Assembly (NCBI GenBank): GCA_023417515.1
Contig: JAEZFL010000048.1
Coordinates: 1-38,189, forward strand
DNA from: Pseudomonadota bacterium
GTDB taxonomy: Bacteria > Pseudomonadota > Alphaproteobacteria > Sphingomonadales > Sphingomonadaceae
Reading direction: 5' to 3'
DNA length: 38,189 nucleotides
The position numbers and the translations under genes are program-made. Positions 23,214 to 30,853 of this stretch are shown one piece after another; position 1 is the stretch's first letter, and the number at the start of each line of letters is the position of its first letter. Under the pieces are notes generated by a model. It did not search any database. It had not been told where the DNA came from and was given only the letters and a program-made list of their open reading frames with translations.

Positions 23214-23240
23214 TCCTCCCGGACTTGATCCGGGATCCAC
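23214..23240. repeat. Short palindromic repeat (family C)
   Basis: A second copy of the CCCGGACTTGATCCGGGATCC element lies between the frameshifted gene and the small zinc-ribbon gene. The sequence just before it, from the end of the frameshifted gene (about 23174-23200), also resembles the sequence after the stop at 22303 (CGCCGGCC followed by CACCGCCCGC), so the two gene ends share more than the repeat. Confidence 0.75.
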
Positions 23241-23328
23241 CTCCTTCAATAGTGGCTTCATTTCGGAGCCATCTCGTCTTCGCGCCGCCGTTCCGCCCCC
23301 GTAACCTTCGGGCAGAGAGGAGACGATC

Positions 23329-23487
23329 ATGGCGTATCGCCGCAGGAAGGGCAGCGACACCTGGCATTGGTGCCGCAACTGCACCAATTGGCCGACCAGC
23401 GACTATGACGAGCGCACCAGCCGCCCGAGCTACGATCTGTGCAACCAGTGCCTCGGCAAGGAACGCAACGGCGACTGCAAGACCTGA
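23329..23487 (+). CDS. 52-residue protein with a CxxC/CxxC zinc-ribbon pattern
   Basis: A short gene with a strong ribosome-binding sequence (AGAGGAGA, 23316-23323) and an ATG at 23329. The product begins MAYRRRKGSDTWHWCRNCTN and has two CxxC pairs, Cys15/Cys18 and Cys38/Cys41 (LCNQCLGKE), spaced like a small zinc ribbon. It is rich in Arg, Asp and Trp. I do not recognise a named family. The regular codon use and the paired cysteines argue that it is real. Confidence 0.7.
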   Translation: MAYRRRKGSDTWHWCRNCTNWPTSDYDERTSRPSYDLCNQCLGKERNGDCKT

Positions 23488-23674
23488 CCGCGGCGACAGG
23501 CTCAACCCTTCTTCATGCCTTCGCGCCTTCGCGGCTTCGCGTGAGTCACTAAGAAAGTGAAGTGCAGGCGCGGGCCGTAAGCAGGAATTGCCTGCCACCG
23601 CACAAAAACCATTTTCCTACAGCGTACCAAATGGGATAAATGGTCTGCTCCTTCGAGTCGCAGGAGCACGAATC

Positions 23675-24364
23675 ATGAAGCGCGTTGCAAAAGAGTGCAC
23701 GCTTGAGGAGTTCGACGACTGGGTGGCCGCGAGCGACCGGTTCGACGCGGTCGCCAAGGCCGCGGACGAGGAGGGCGGGCCGCACCTCTCGCTCGTGCCC
23801 GCCACCGACCGCGAGGTGGCCTGGCCGACAGATCTGCTGCCGCCGGAAGCGCAGGACCCGTCCGGCGACACCGCTGCCGAGCCGCCGGTCGCGGCCGATC
23901 CGTTCGACGGCGTCGCCCTGGAGGACAGCTACAGGCGCCTCGCCGGCTGGAGCGCCGAGCGCCAGCGGATCTTCCTCCACCATCTCGCGGAAACCGGATC
24001 GGTTCATCTCGCAAGCTCGGCGGCGCGGCTGTCGGCGCGCTCGGCCTATCGCCTTCGCGCCCGCTCGCCGGCCTTCGCCGCCGCCTTCCACCTCGCCCAG
24101 CAGCTCGCGGTCGGGCGCCTCTCCGCGCTCGCCTTCGACCGCGCCATCCACGGGCGAGTCGAGCAGGTCTGGCAGGACGGCGACCTCGTCGCCGAGAAGA
24201 GGGCGCCCAGCGACAAGCTTCTGATGTGGCTTCTCGCCCGCCTCGATCCGCGCCGCTTCGCCGCGCCGTGGGAGCTTCGCAAGGACGGCGCCGCCGATCC
24301 CCAGGACGAGGCGCGCCAGGCCTTCCCCGCCCTTCTCGACGAGCTCACGGACGCGCCATCGTAA
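23675..24364 (+). CDS. Helix-turn-helix-like protein of unknown function
   Basis: A 229-residue soluble protein. Residues about 1-90 are acidic and variable (EEFDDWVAASDRFDAVAK). The second half has LAETGSVHLASSAARLSARS followed by AYRLRARSPAFAAAFHLA, which resembles a helix-turn-helix followed by a helical domain, similar to small terminase-like or sphingomonad-specific proteins. It continues with FDRAIHGRVEQVWQDGD and SDKLLMWLLARLDPRRF. The ATG 23675 follows AGGAG at 23662-23666; a TTG at 23588 would extend it by 29 residues. No phage genes surround it. DNA binding is plausible but not shown. Confidence 0.65.
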   Translation: MKRVAKECTLEEFDDWVAASDRFDAVAKAADEEGGPHLSLVPATDREVAWPTDLLPPEAQDPSGDTAAEPPVAADPFDGVALEDSYRRLAGWSAERQRIFLHHLAETGSVHLASSAARLSARSAYRLRARSPAFAAAFHLAQQLAVGRLSALAFDRAIHGRVEQVWQDGDLVAEKRAPSDKLLMWLLARLDPRRFAAPWELRKDGAADPQDEARQAFPALLDELTDAPS

Positions 24365-24369
24365 CGGAC

Positions 24370-24571
24370 GCCATGGCCAGTGCGAACATCGGTGACCATC
24401 GGCATGAGCCGCCGAGTGCAGCCGAGTGAGCGCGAAGCGATCGCCCGGCAGCACGAGAGACGGCGAATGCCGGACGGCGTGCGACCCGGACTTGCTCCGG
24501 GGCGACACGACCGACGTCACGCGATTCACTCGCGTGACGGCCATGGCCAGTGCGAACATCGGTGACCATCG
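24370..24571. repeat. 32-bp direct repeat with internal hairpins
   Basis: A 32-base sequence beginning GCCATGGCCAGTGCGAACAT is present exactly at 24370-24401 and again at 24540-24571. Between them are two hairpins: CCCGGA/TCCGGG (24485-24501) and a perfect ten-base stem CGTCACGCGA/TCGCGTGACG (24515-24539, loop TTCAC) that ends right at the second copy. No gene is seen in 24365-24719, so the segment is either a mobile-repeat remnant or a regulatory region. Confidence 0.85.
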
Positions 24572-24719
24572 CCTCCGCGCCGGCCTCCGCTCCGGCTTGG
24601 TAAACCCCCGATGAACGGGACGTAGTTTCGGGTTCATGCAACGGGGCGCATCCTCCGCTGGTTCTGTCGTGGTCGGTCGTCCGCCACGGCGGGCGCCCCT
24701 GTCCCTCGGGAGATTCGTG

Positions 24720-25022
24720 ATGCGTATGTTGCTCATCGCCGCCGCCGGCCTCGCCGCCGTCGCCCTGCCCAGCGCCGCCTCGGCCCAGGGCCGCTATTAT
24801 CCGCAGCCGCCTTACGCCTACGGCCATTACGACCGCGACGTCGCGCGCGAGATGCGCGAGTGCCGCCGCGAGCTTCGCCGCGCCGACAGCCGCCGCGAAT
24901 ATCGCCGCGAGCTGCGCGAATGCCGGCGCGAGATCCGCCGTGCCCAGCGCGACGATCGCTATGACCGCCGCGGCCGCTACGACCGTCGCTACCGCTACGA
25001 CCGCCGCGACCGCCGCTGGTAA
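24720..25022 (+). CDS. Small exported Arg/Tyr/Asp-rich protein
   Basis: A 100-residue protein with a signal peptide (MRMLLIAAAGLAAVALPSA, cleavage expected after ASA) and a mature part dominated by Arg, Asp, Glu and Tyr. The pattern RECRRELRR appears as RECRRELRRADSRREYRREL and then RECRREIRRA, a roughly 22-residue internal repeat with one Cys in each copy. The C-terminal third is built of DRR/YDRR units. The composition is extreme but the signal peptide and regular repeats argue for a real gene. Function is unknown; a cell-envelope or nucleic-acid/polyanion-binding role is only a guess. Confidence 0.72.
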   Translation: MRMLLIAAAGLAAVALPSAASAQGRYYPQPPYAYGHYDRDVAREMRECRRELRRADSRREYRRELRECRREIRRAQRDDRYDRRGRYDRRYRYDRRDRRW

Positions 25023-25178
25023 CCGCCGCGGCGCCGCCGGGCGCCGGGTCTTCCGGCATTAACAAGCGCTTACGTCGGCATTCAGGGCTCGCTCAACGCG
25101 AATCGGCGAAGAGCCTCGCCGCGGACCCGTCAGGCGTGCTTGTGCTTTGCCCGTCTTCCCACCGCGGGTTCGCCAGTT

Positions 25179-25236
25179 CCCTCGCGTAGCGTATCGAGGG
25201 AGGGGCCGGCGCGTGGCGCGACCAGGCGCCGGCCCC
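25179..25236 (-). terminator. Two stacked hairpins downstream of the acyl-CoA synthetase gene
   Basis: A perfect 11-base stem (GGGGCCGGCGC at 25202-25212 with GCGCCGGCCCC at 25226-25236) lies eight bases beyond the synthetase stop. A second, CCCTCG/CGAGGG (25179-25200), follows on the same strand. There is no good T-run, so intrinsic termination is uncertain, but the position fits a transcript end. Confidence 0.5.
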
Positions 25237-25243
25237 ACTTGTC

Positions 25244-26923
25244 TCAGCCCGCCGGCATGTCCTTGAAGCGCTGGCGCAAGGTCACCTTGTCGATCTTGCC
25301 GGTGCCGAGCTTGGGCAGCGGGTCGGCCGAGACCGCGATCGCCGCCGGCACCTTGAACGGCGCCAGCCGGCCGGCGACGAACGCGCGCAGCTCGTCCTCG
25401 CCCAGCGCCGCGCCATCCTCCAGATAGACCACGGCGACCGGAACCTCGCCGAGCCGCTCGTCCGGGATCCCGAACACGCTCGCCTCGGCGACCCCGGGAT
25501 GGGCGTAGAGCGCCGCCTCGACCTCAGGGCAGGCGATATTCTCGCCGCCGCGGATGATGATGTCCTTCTTGCGGTCGACGATGAACAGATAATCGTCCTC
25601 GTCGAGATAGCCGATGTCGCCGCTGCGCACATAGCCGTCGGCGGTCACGGCGGCCGCGGTCGCCGCGGGATCGCGCCAATATTCCTTGAAGTTCGCCGCC
25701 GATCGGATGGCGATCTCGCCGCGCTCGCCGCTCGGCAGCTTCTTGTCGTCAGGACCGAGGATGACGAGGTCGACCAGCGGCCGCTGTGGGCGCCCGGTGG
25801 AGTCGGGCTTGGCGGCATAGTTGGACCAGACGTTGCCGCAGCCGACCGCATTGGTCTCGGTGAGTCCGTAGCCGAGCGCGGGCTGGGCGGTCTTGAACGC
25901 CTCGCGAAGCCGGGCGACGTGCGCGGCCGGCCGCGGCGCTCCGCCGGCGGCGAGGTCGGTCAGAGTCGACAGGTCGTATTTCTCGCGGTCGGGATGCTGC
26001 ATGAGCTCGAGGCTCATCGTCGGCACCCCGACGAAATAGGTGATCTTCTCGTCCTGGATCAGGCGCAGCGCCTCTCCCGCATCCCATTTGCGCATCATCA
26101 CCATGCAGCGGTTGATGACGAAGGAGTTGAGCATCACCGGAACCTCGCCGGTGACGTGGAACAAGGGCACGTTGATCAGCGTGCGCGGCGGGTTGGCCGG
26201 CGGCTTCCCCTCGCTCTCCAGGATCGCCTTCAGCGCCGCCAGCGAGGCGGCATAGGTATAGGTTCCGGTGGTCACCGCGCGGTGGGTCGACAGAGCGCCC
26301 TTGGCGAGGCCGGTCGAGCCCGAGGTGAACAGGATGGTCGCGTCGTCGTCCGGGCCGACCTGGGGCAGCTCCCCATCGCCGCCGCGCTCCAGCAACGGCG
26401 CCAGCGCCTCGGCGGCGGGCCGGTCGACCGGCAGGCTCACCGTCGGGATTCCAAGGCCGGTCGCGGCGACCCGCTCGGCCCGCGGCGCGTCGGCGATGAC
26501 CAGCTTGGGCTCCGACAGCGCCAGCGCATGGGTGAGCTCGCCCGGCTGCCACCAGCCGTTGATCAGGGTGGCGACTCCGCCGGCCTTCAACACCGCCATA
26601 TAGGTCAGGATCCAGGCGGGGCAGTTGCGCATCGCGATGGCGACCCGGTCGCCTTTCTCGATCCCGAACGCGCCCGCGAGGACCGGCGCGAGCTTGTTGG
26701 CATGGGCGAGGAGGTCGCCGAAGGTCAGCCGCTCGCCGTCCGCGACCACGGCTTCCGAATTCTGGTTGAGCATGCAGAAGGCGTCGAAGAAGATCGGCAG
26801 AGTCGGCGGCAGGTTGGTGACGATCACCCGCCCCTGGTCGTCGGTGCCGAGCTGGATCGGACCGCCCTCGCCGGTCACTGCGGCGAGCATCTGGTCCATC
26901 TTGCGGTCAAGCTCGGTCGACAT
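25244..26923 (-). CDS. AMP-dependent acyl-CoA synthetase/ligase
   Basis: A 559-residue member of the adenylate-forming (ANL) superfamily, which activates a carboxylic acid as acyl-AMP and then acyl-CoA. The phosphate-binding motif ILFTSGSTGLAKGAL, the YGLTETNAVG segment, the SGDIGYLDEDDYLFIVDRKK motif with Asp and Arg, DIIIRGGENIACPEVE and the catalytic Lys in LGTGKIDKVTLR are all present. The acid substrate is not evident; fatty or aromatic acids are typical. I chose the ATG at 26921-26923 (MSTELDRKMDQML). It stands alone, divergent from lgt. Confidence 0.92.
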   Translation of the reverse strand: MSTELDRKMDQMLAAVTGEGGPIQLGTDDQGRVIVTNLPPTLPIFFDAFCMLNQNSEAVVADGERLTFGDLLAHANKLAPVLAGAFGIEKGDRVAIAMRNCPAWILTYMAVLKAGGVATLINGWWQPGELTHALALSEPKLVIADAPRAERVAATGLGIPTVSLPVDRPAAEALAPLLERGGDGELPQVGPDDDATILFTSGSTGLAKGALSTHRAVTTGTYTYAASLAALKAILESEGKPPANPPRTLINVPLFHVTGEVPVMLNSFVINRCMVMMRKWDAGEALRLIQDEKITYFVGVPTMSLELMQHPDREKYDLSTLTDLAAGGAPRPAAHVARLREAFKTAQPALGYGLTETNAVGCGNVWSNYAAKPDSTGRPQRPLVDLVILGPDDKKLPSGERGEIAIRSAANFKEYWRDPAATAAAVTADGYVRSGDIGYLDEDDYLFIVDRKKDIIIRGGENIACPEVEAALYAHPGVAEASVFGIPDERLGEVPVAVVYLEDGAALGEDELRAFVAGRLAPFKVPAAIAVSADPLPKLGTGKIDKVTLRQRFKDMPAG

Positions 26924-27009
26924 CTTGAATTCGGCTCCTCTCTTGCCCTTTTGGCTTTGTCTTTGACCCTCTATGAGGGCGGCAGGCTCAAGGGGGAAGC
27001 CCTCGCGAT

Positions 27010-27924
27010 ATGACTGCAATGACCACTCTTCCGGCCGCCGCGGCCACCGGCACCCACTGGGTCCACAATCTCTCTCCGGTGGCGCTCGACCTCGGCTTCT
27101 TCGAGCTGCGCTGGTACAGCCTCGGCTACCTGGCCGGGATCGTCCTCGGCTATCTGTACCTGTTGAAGCTGATCAAGCAGCCCGGCGCGCCGATGGCGCG
27201 GCGCCATGCCGACGATTTCGTCTTCTACGTGACGCTCGGGATCATCCTTGGCGGCCGGCTCGGCTACGTGCTGTTCTACAAGCCGATGGATTATCTCCAG
27301 AACCCGCTGGAGATCGTGCAGCTGTGGGACGGCGGCATGTCGTTCCACGGCGGGCTGATCGGTTCGACGCTCGCGGTGCTCTATCTCGCCCGCAAGAACA
27401 AGCTGAGCTTCCTGCGCATCGCCGATTATGCCGCCTGCTGCGCGCCGTTCGGGCTGTTCCTGGTGCGCTGCGCCAATTTCGTGAACGGCGAATTGTGGGG
27501 GCGGCCGAGTGACGTGCCCTGGGCGGTGCAGTTCCGCGAGGCGGTCGGTCCCAACCTGGTCGTAGTCGGGCCGCCGCGCCACCCGAGCCAGCTTTACGAG
27601 GCGGCGCTCGAGGGCATCGTCCTGTTCCTCGTCCTGTTCGCGCTCTTCTGGTGGACGCGGGCGCGATACAAGCCGGGCCTGCTCGCGGGCGTGTTCGCAT
27701 TGGGCTACGGGGTCAGCCGCTTCGTCGTCGAATATTTCCGCGAACCGGACGCGCACCTCATGTGGCTGGCGGAGCGGACCGGGCTGTCGATGGGCCAGTG
27801 GCTGACCGTGCCGATGATCCTGATCGGCCTCTACCTCATCCTCACGTCGCGGAGCCGCGAGCCGATCCACGCTCCGACCGACGAACCCGCCGGTGCTGCC
27901 GGCGAGGCTCGGGAAGCCGCCTGA
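27010..27924 (+). CDS. lgt: Prolipoprotein diacylglyceryl transferase
   Basis: A 304-residue inner-membrane enzyme that transfers diacylglycerol from phosphatidylglycerol to the lipobox Cys of prolipoproteins. Family motifs are clear: GGRLGYVLFY near 81-90, GGMSFHGGLIG near 108-118 with the essential His113, and RCANFVNGELWGRPS near 153-167. Further on are HPSQLYEAALEG and SRFVVEYFREPD. About seven membrane segments are visible. The start MTAMTTLPAAAATGTHWVHN is conventional. It is followed after four bases by the MidA-like gene, a common neighbour in alphaproteobacteria. Confidence 0.97.
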   Translation: MTAMTTLPAAAATGTHWVHNLSPVALDLGFFELRWYSLGYLAGIVLGYLYLLKLIKQPGAPMARRHADDFVFYVTLGIILGGRLGYVLFYKPMDYLQNPLEIVQLWDGGMSFHGGLIGSTLAVLYLARKNKLSFLRIADYAACCAPFGLFLVRCANFVNGELWGRPSDVPWAVQFREAVGPNLVVVGPPRHPSQLYEAALEGIVLFLVLFALFWWTRARYKPGLLAGVFALGYGVSRFVVEYFREPDAHLMWLAERTGLSMGQWLTVPMILIGLYLILTSRSREPIHAPTDEPAGAAGEAREAA

Positions 27925-27928
27925 TGCC

Positions 27929-28954
27929 ATGTCGCTTGCCGACACGCTGAAGGCGCGGATCGCGGCCGAAGGGCAGATCAGCGTCGCAGACTATATGGCG
28001 GCGGCGAACGCGGCTTATTATGCGAGCCGCGATCCGCTCGGCGCGGCCGGCGACTTCATCACCGCGCCGGAGATCAGCCAGATGTTCGGCGAGCTGATCG
28101 GCCTGTGGCTCGCCGACCTGTGGCTTCGCGCCGGCAAGCCCGGCGGGGTCCATTATGCCGAGCTCGGCCCCGGGCGGGGAACGCTCGCGGCCGACGCGTT
28201 GCGGGCGATGCGCGGAATCGGGCTTCAGCCGCCGGTCGAACTGGTCGAGACCAGCCCCGCCCTCCGCGACGAGCAACTCAGCCGAATCGCCGCTGCGCGC
28301 TGGCATGACGATGTCGACGGCCTGCCGACGCAGGGCCCGCTGCTGATCGTCGCCAACGAGTTTTTCGACGCGCTGCCGGTGCGCCAGTTCGTGCGCGCGG
28401 CCGACGGCTGGCGCGAGCTGGTGGTGGCGGCGGCCGAGGGAGACCGGTTCCGGCGCGAGCCGGGTCCGCCGGCCGACGAGGCGCTCCCCGCTGCGGACCT
28501 CGGCACGGTCGTCGAGCGCTCGCCGGCGTCGGTGGAGATCGCGGCCAGGCTGGCTCGGCGGCTTGCCGCGCAGGGCGGGGCGGCGCTGTTCATCGATTAC
28601 GGGCACGAGCGGCGCGGCATCGGCGACACGCTGCAGGCGGTGTCGAACCATGTTTATGCCGACCCATGGGAAGCGCCGGGGACTCGGGACCTCACCGTCC
28701 ATGTCGATTTCGAGGCGCTCCACGACGCGGCCAAGGCCGAGGGCGTTCGGGTGTTCGGAGCGATCGGGCAGGGACGGTGGCTGCGGGCGATGGGGATCGA
28801 CCTGCGCGCGGCGCAGCTCGCCAAGGCGGCGCCGGAACGGACCGAGGAGATCGTCGCCGCTCGCGAGCGGCTGAGCGCGCCCGAGCAGATGGGCCGACTG
28901 TTCAAGGTGATGGCGCTCATCGCGCCGCGCTGGCCCGAGCCGGAAGGGTTTTGA
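27929..28954 (+). CDS. MidA/NDUFAF7-like SAM-dependent methyltransferase
   Basis: A 341-residue enzyme of the COG1565/MidA family; the mitochondrial relative NDUFAF7 methylates an Arg of a complex I subunit. Segments seen are ISVADYMAAANAAYYASRDP, the PLGAAGDFITAPEISQMFGEL motif (48-68 region), the SAM-binding AELGPGRGTLAADALRA, LLIVANEFFDALPVRQFV and AALFIDYGHERRG. The role in bacterial complex I assembly is inferred from the relative. The ATG at 27929 follows the lgt stop by four bases and the GNAT gene begins one base after its stop, so three genes are probably cotranscribed. Confidence 0.92.
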   Translation: MSLADTLKARIAAEGQISVADYMAAANAAYYASRDPLGAAGDFITAPEISQMFGELIGLWLADLWLRAGKPGGVHYAELGPGRGTLAADALRAMRGIGLQPPVELVETSPALRDEQLSRIAAARWHDDVDGLPTQGPLLIVANEFFDALPVRQFVRAADGWRELVVAAAEGDRFRREPGPPADEALPAADLGTVVERSPASVEIAARLARRLAAQGGAALFIDYGHERRGIGDTLQAVSNHVYADPWEAPGTRDLTVHVDFEALHDAAKAEGVRVFGAIGQGRWLRAMGIDLRAAQLAKAAPERTEEIVAARERLSAPEQMGRLFKVMALIAPRWPEPEGF

Positions 28955-28955
28955 C

Positions 28956-29507
28956 GTGATCGCTTACAGGGACGCCGGCCCCGACGACGCCGCCTTGATG
29001 TCGCGCCTCGGCAAGCAGACGTTCGTCGAGACGTTCGGCCATCTCTACACGCCCGAGAATCTGGCCGCGTTCCTCGAGAATCATTCGGCGGCGAACTGGC
29101 ACGGCGAGCTGTCGAGCCCGGACTTCGCGATCCGCATCGCCGAGGATGCCGGGACAGCGGCCGGCTTCGCCAAGGTCGGGCCGCCGTCACTGCCGTTCGA
29201 GGTGACCGGTCCGACAGCCGAGCTCAGGCAGCTCTACCTGCTCAAGCCGTGGCACGGGCAGGGCGTGGCTCACGCGCTGATGGACTGGGCGATCGAGGAG
29301 GCGAAACGGCGCGGCGCCGAGCAGCTCTACCTCTCCGTCTTCGTCGACAACCACCGCGCGCGCCGCTTCTACGACCGCTATGGGTTCGAAGCGGTCGGGA
29401 CCTACGACTTCATGGTCGGCACCCACGCCGACCTCGACATCATCATGCGGAAGCTTCTGTCGCCGCCCTTCGTCACCCCGGACTTGATCCGGGGTCCACC
29501 TTCTTGA
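28956..29507 (+). CDS. GNAT family N-acetyltransferase
   Basis: A 183-residue acetyltransferase using acetyl-CoA; the acceptor is unknown. The GNAT fold is supported by AELRQLYLLKPWHGQGVAHA (the strand and acetyl-CoA loop, Q-x-x-G-x-A form), LYLSVFVDNHRARRFYDRYG and FEAVGTYDFMVG near the end. It begins with GTG 28956, one base after the MidA-like stop. The last 12 residues (FVTPDLIRGPPS) are encoded by a palindromic repeat, not by the GNAT fold, so the ancestral C-terminus was probably near LLSPP. Confidence 0.87.
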   Translation: MIAYRDAGPDDAALMSRLGKQTFVETFGHLYTPENLAAFLENHSAANWHGELSSPDFAIRIAEDAGTAAGFAKVGPPSLPFEVTGPTAELRQLYLLKPWHGQGVAHALMDWAIEEAKRRGAEQLYLSVFVDNHRARRFYDRYGFEAVGTYDFMVGTHADLDIIMRKLLSPPFVTPDLIRGPPS

Positions 29508-29556
29508 GGGGAGCTGAGAGAAGAAGGTGGATGCCGGATCAAGTCCGGCATGACGG
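29471..29556. repeat. Inverted pair of family C repeats overlapping the GNAT gene end
   Basis: Arms at 29471-29505 (CGTCACCCCGGACTTGATCC and on) and 29521-29556 (ending GTCCGGCATGACGG) are imperfect inverted copies. The left arm encodes the last residues of the GNAT protein and the TGA stop (29505-29507) lies at its edge. Confidence 0.88.
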
Positions 29557-29604
29557 GTTAGGCGCGGGTGGCGCGCATCGCCGCGCGTCGCTACATGCGC
29601 CGCG

Positions 29605-30693
29605 ATGAGCGATGTCCGTCAATTCACGGTGAGCGAGGAGGATGACGGAATCCGCCTCGACCGCTGGTTCAAGCGCAACCTGCCGGAAGCGAATTTCACC
29701 GCGGTCGCGCGGATGGCCCGGACCGGCCAGCTGCGCGTCGACGGCAAGCGCGCCGCGCCCGGCGACCGGATCGAGGCCGGCCAGGTCATCCGGATCCCGC
29801 CGATCGCTCCGGAGGAGCACGCGCCGGCGCCGAGGAAGCCGGTCCGCAAGCTGAGCGAGGACGAGATCGCCTTCGCCCGCTCGATGGTGATCAGCGAGGA
29901 TCCGGCGGCGATCGTGCTCAACAAGCCGCCCGGCCTCGCCACCCAGGGCGGCACCAAGACGACGGAGCATGTCGACGGCCTGCTCGGCGGGCTCGTCGAC
30001 GAGGATGCGGCACGGCCCAAGCTCGTCCACCGGCTCGACAAGGACACGTCGGGCGTGCTGCTGGTGGCGCGGACTCCGCGCGCCGCAGCTTTCTTCTCCA
30101 AGTCCTTCTCCGGGCGGACCGCGCGCAAGATCTATTGGGCGGTGGTGATGGGCGTTCCGTCGATCGACGACGGAATCATCGACCTCCCCATCGCCAAGCA
30201 GCCCGGCACCGGCGGCGAGAAGATGCATGTCGACGAGGAGAACGGCCAGGCCGCGCGCACCCGCTACCGGGTGATCGAGCGCGCCGGCAACCGCGCCGCC
30301 TTCGTCGAGCTCCAGCCCTTCACAGGCCGAACCCACCAGCTTCGAGTCCACATGGCGGCGATCGGCCACCCGATCGTCGGCGACGGCAAATATGCGGGGC
30401 AGGAAAGCTACCTGACCGGCTCGATCAGCCGCAAGCTCCACCTTCACGCGCGCCGCCTTCGCATCGACCATCCCGACGGCGGCCGAATCGACGTCACCGC
30501 CGAGCCGCCCGAGCATTTCGCCGCCACCCTCGCCTCGCTCGGCTTCGATCCCGCCGCCGGAGACCTCGAGATCGACGAGGCGCCGCCGCCAAGCCGCGAG
30601 CAGCAGAAGGCAAAAGCCAGGCAGCACGCCAAGCAGGTCCGCAAGGAACGCCGCGGCGAGCGCCGCAATCGCGGCGGCGGGAAAAGACGGTGA
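29605..30693 (+). CDS. rluC: RluA-family 23S rRNA pseudouridine synthase (RluC-like)
   Basis: A 362-residue enzyme that isomerises uridines in RNA. An S4 RNA-binding domain occupies about residues 15-64 (GIRLDRWFKRNLPEANFTAV, RTGQLRVDGKRA). The catalytic domain has IVLNKPPGLATQGG, the active-site motif HRLDKDTSGVLL with Asp145, and ELQPFTGRTHQLRVHMAAIG. The tail is Lys/Arg-rich (QVRKERRGERRNRGGGKRR). Domain order and length suggest RluC, which modifies 23S rRNA, but the assignment within the RluA family is by similarity only. It is 48 bases after a repeat pair and not coupled to the GNAT gene. Confidence 0.88.
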   Translation: MSDVRQFTVSEEDDGIRLDRWFKRNLPEANFTAVARMARTGQLRVDGKRAAPGDRIEAGQVIRIPPIAPEEHAPAPRKPVRKLSEDEIAFARSMVISEDPAAIVLNKPPGLATQGGTKTTEHVDGLLGGLVDEDAARPKLVHRLDKDTSGVLLVARTPRAAAFFSKSFSGRTARKIYWAVVMGVPSIDDGIIDLPIAKQPGTGGEKMHVDEENGQAARTRYRVIERAGNRAAFVELQPFTGRTHQLRVHMAAIGHPIVGDGKYAGQESYLTGSISRKLHLHARRLRIDHPDGGRIDVTAEPPEHFAATLASLGFDPAAGDLEIDEAPPPSREQQKAKARQHAKQVRKERRGERRNRGGGKRR

Positions 30694-30732
30694 GGCACGC
30701 TGCAACGTCATCCTCCTTGTCGCAGCAGGCGA

Positions 30733-30848
30733 TGGAGAAAGGGACCACCCGAAGGGTGGTGGAGGGGCTTGGCGTGGTCCTGCCCCTCCACCGCTCGCTT
30801 CGCCAGCGGTCCCCCTCCCCATCGCCGCTGGCGCGGGGCCAGGGAGGA
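30733..30848. repeat. Palindromic repeat cluster (family B) before the PaiB-like gene
   Basis: Contains GGGACCACCCGAAGGGTGGT followed by GGAGGGGC, and the roughly inverted GCCCCTCCACCGCTCGCTTC leading to AGCGGTCCCCCTCCCC. It ends GGGAGGATAA, which doubles as the Shine-Dalgarno sequence of the next gene. The same family is seen at 35400-35547 and 38114-38176. Confidence 0.82.
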
Positions 30849-30853
30849 TAAGG

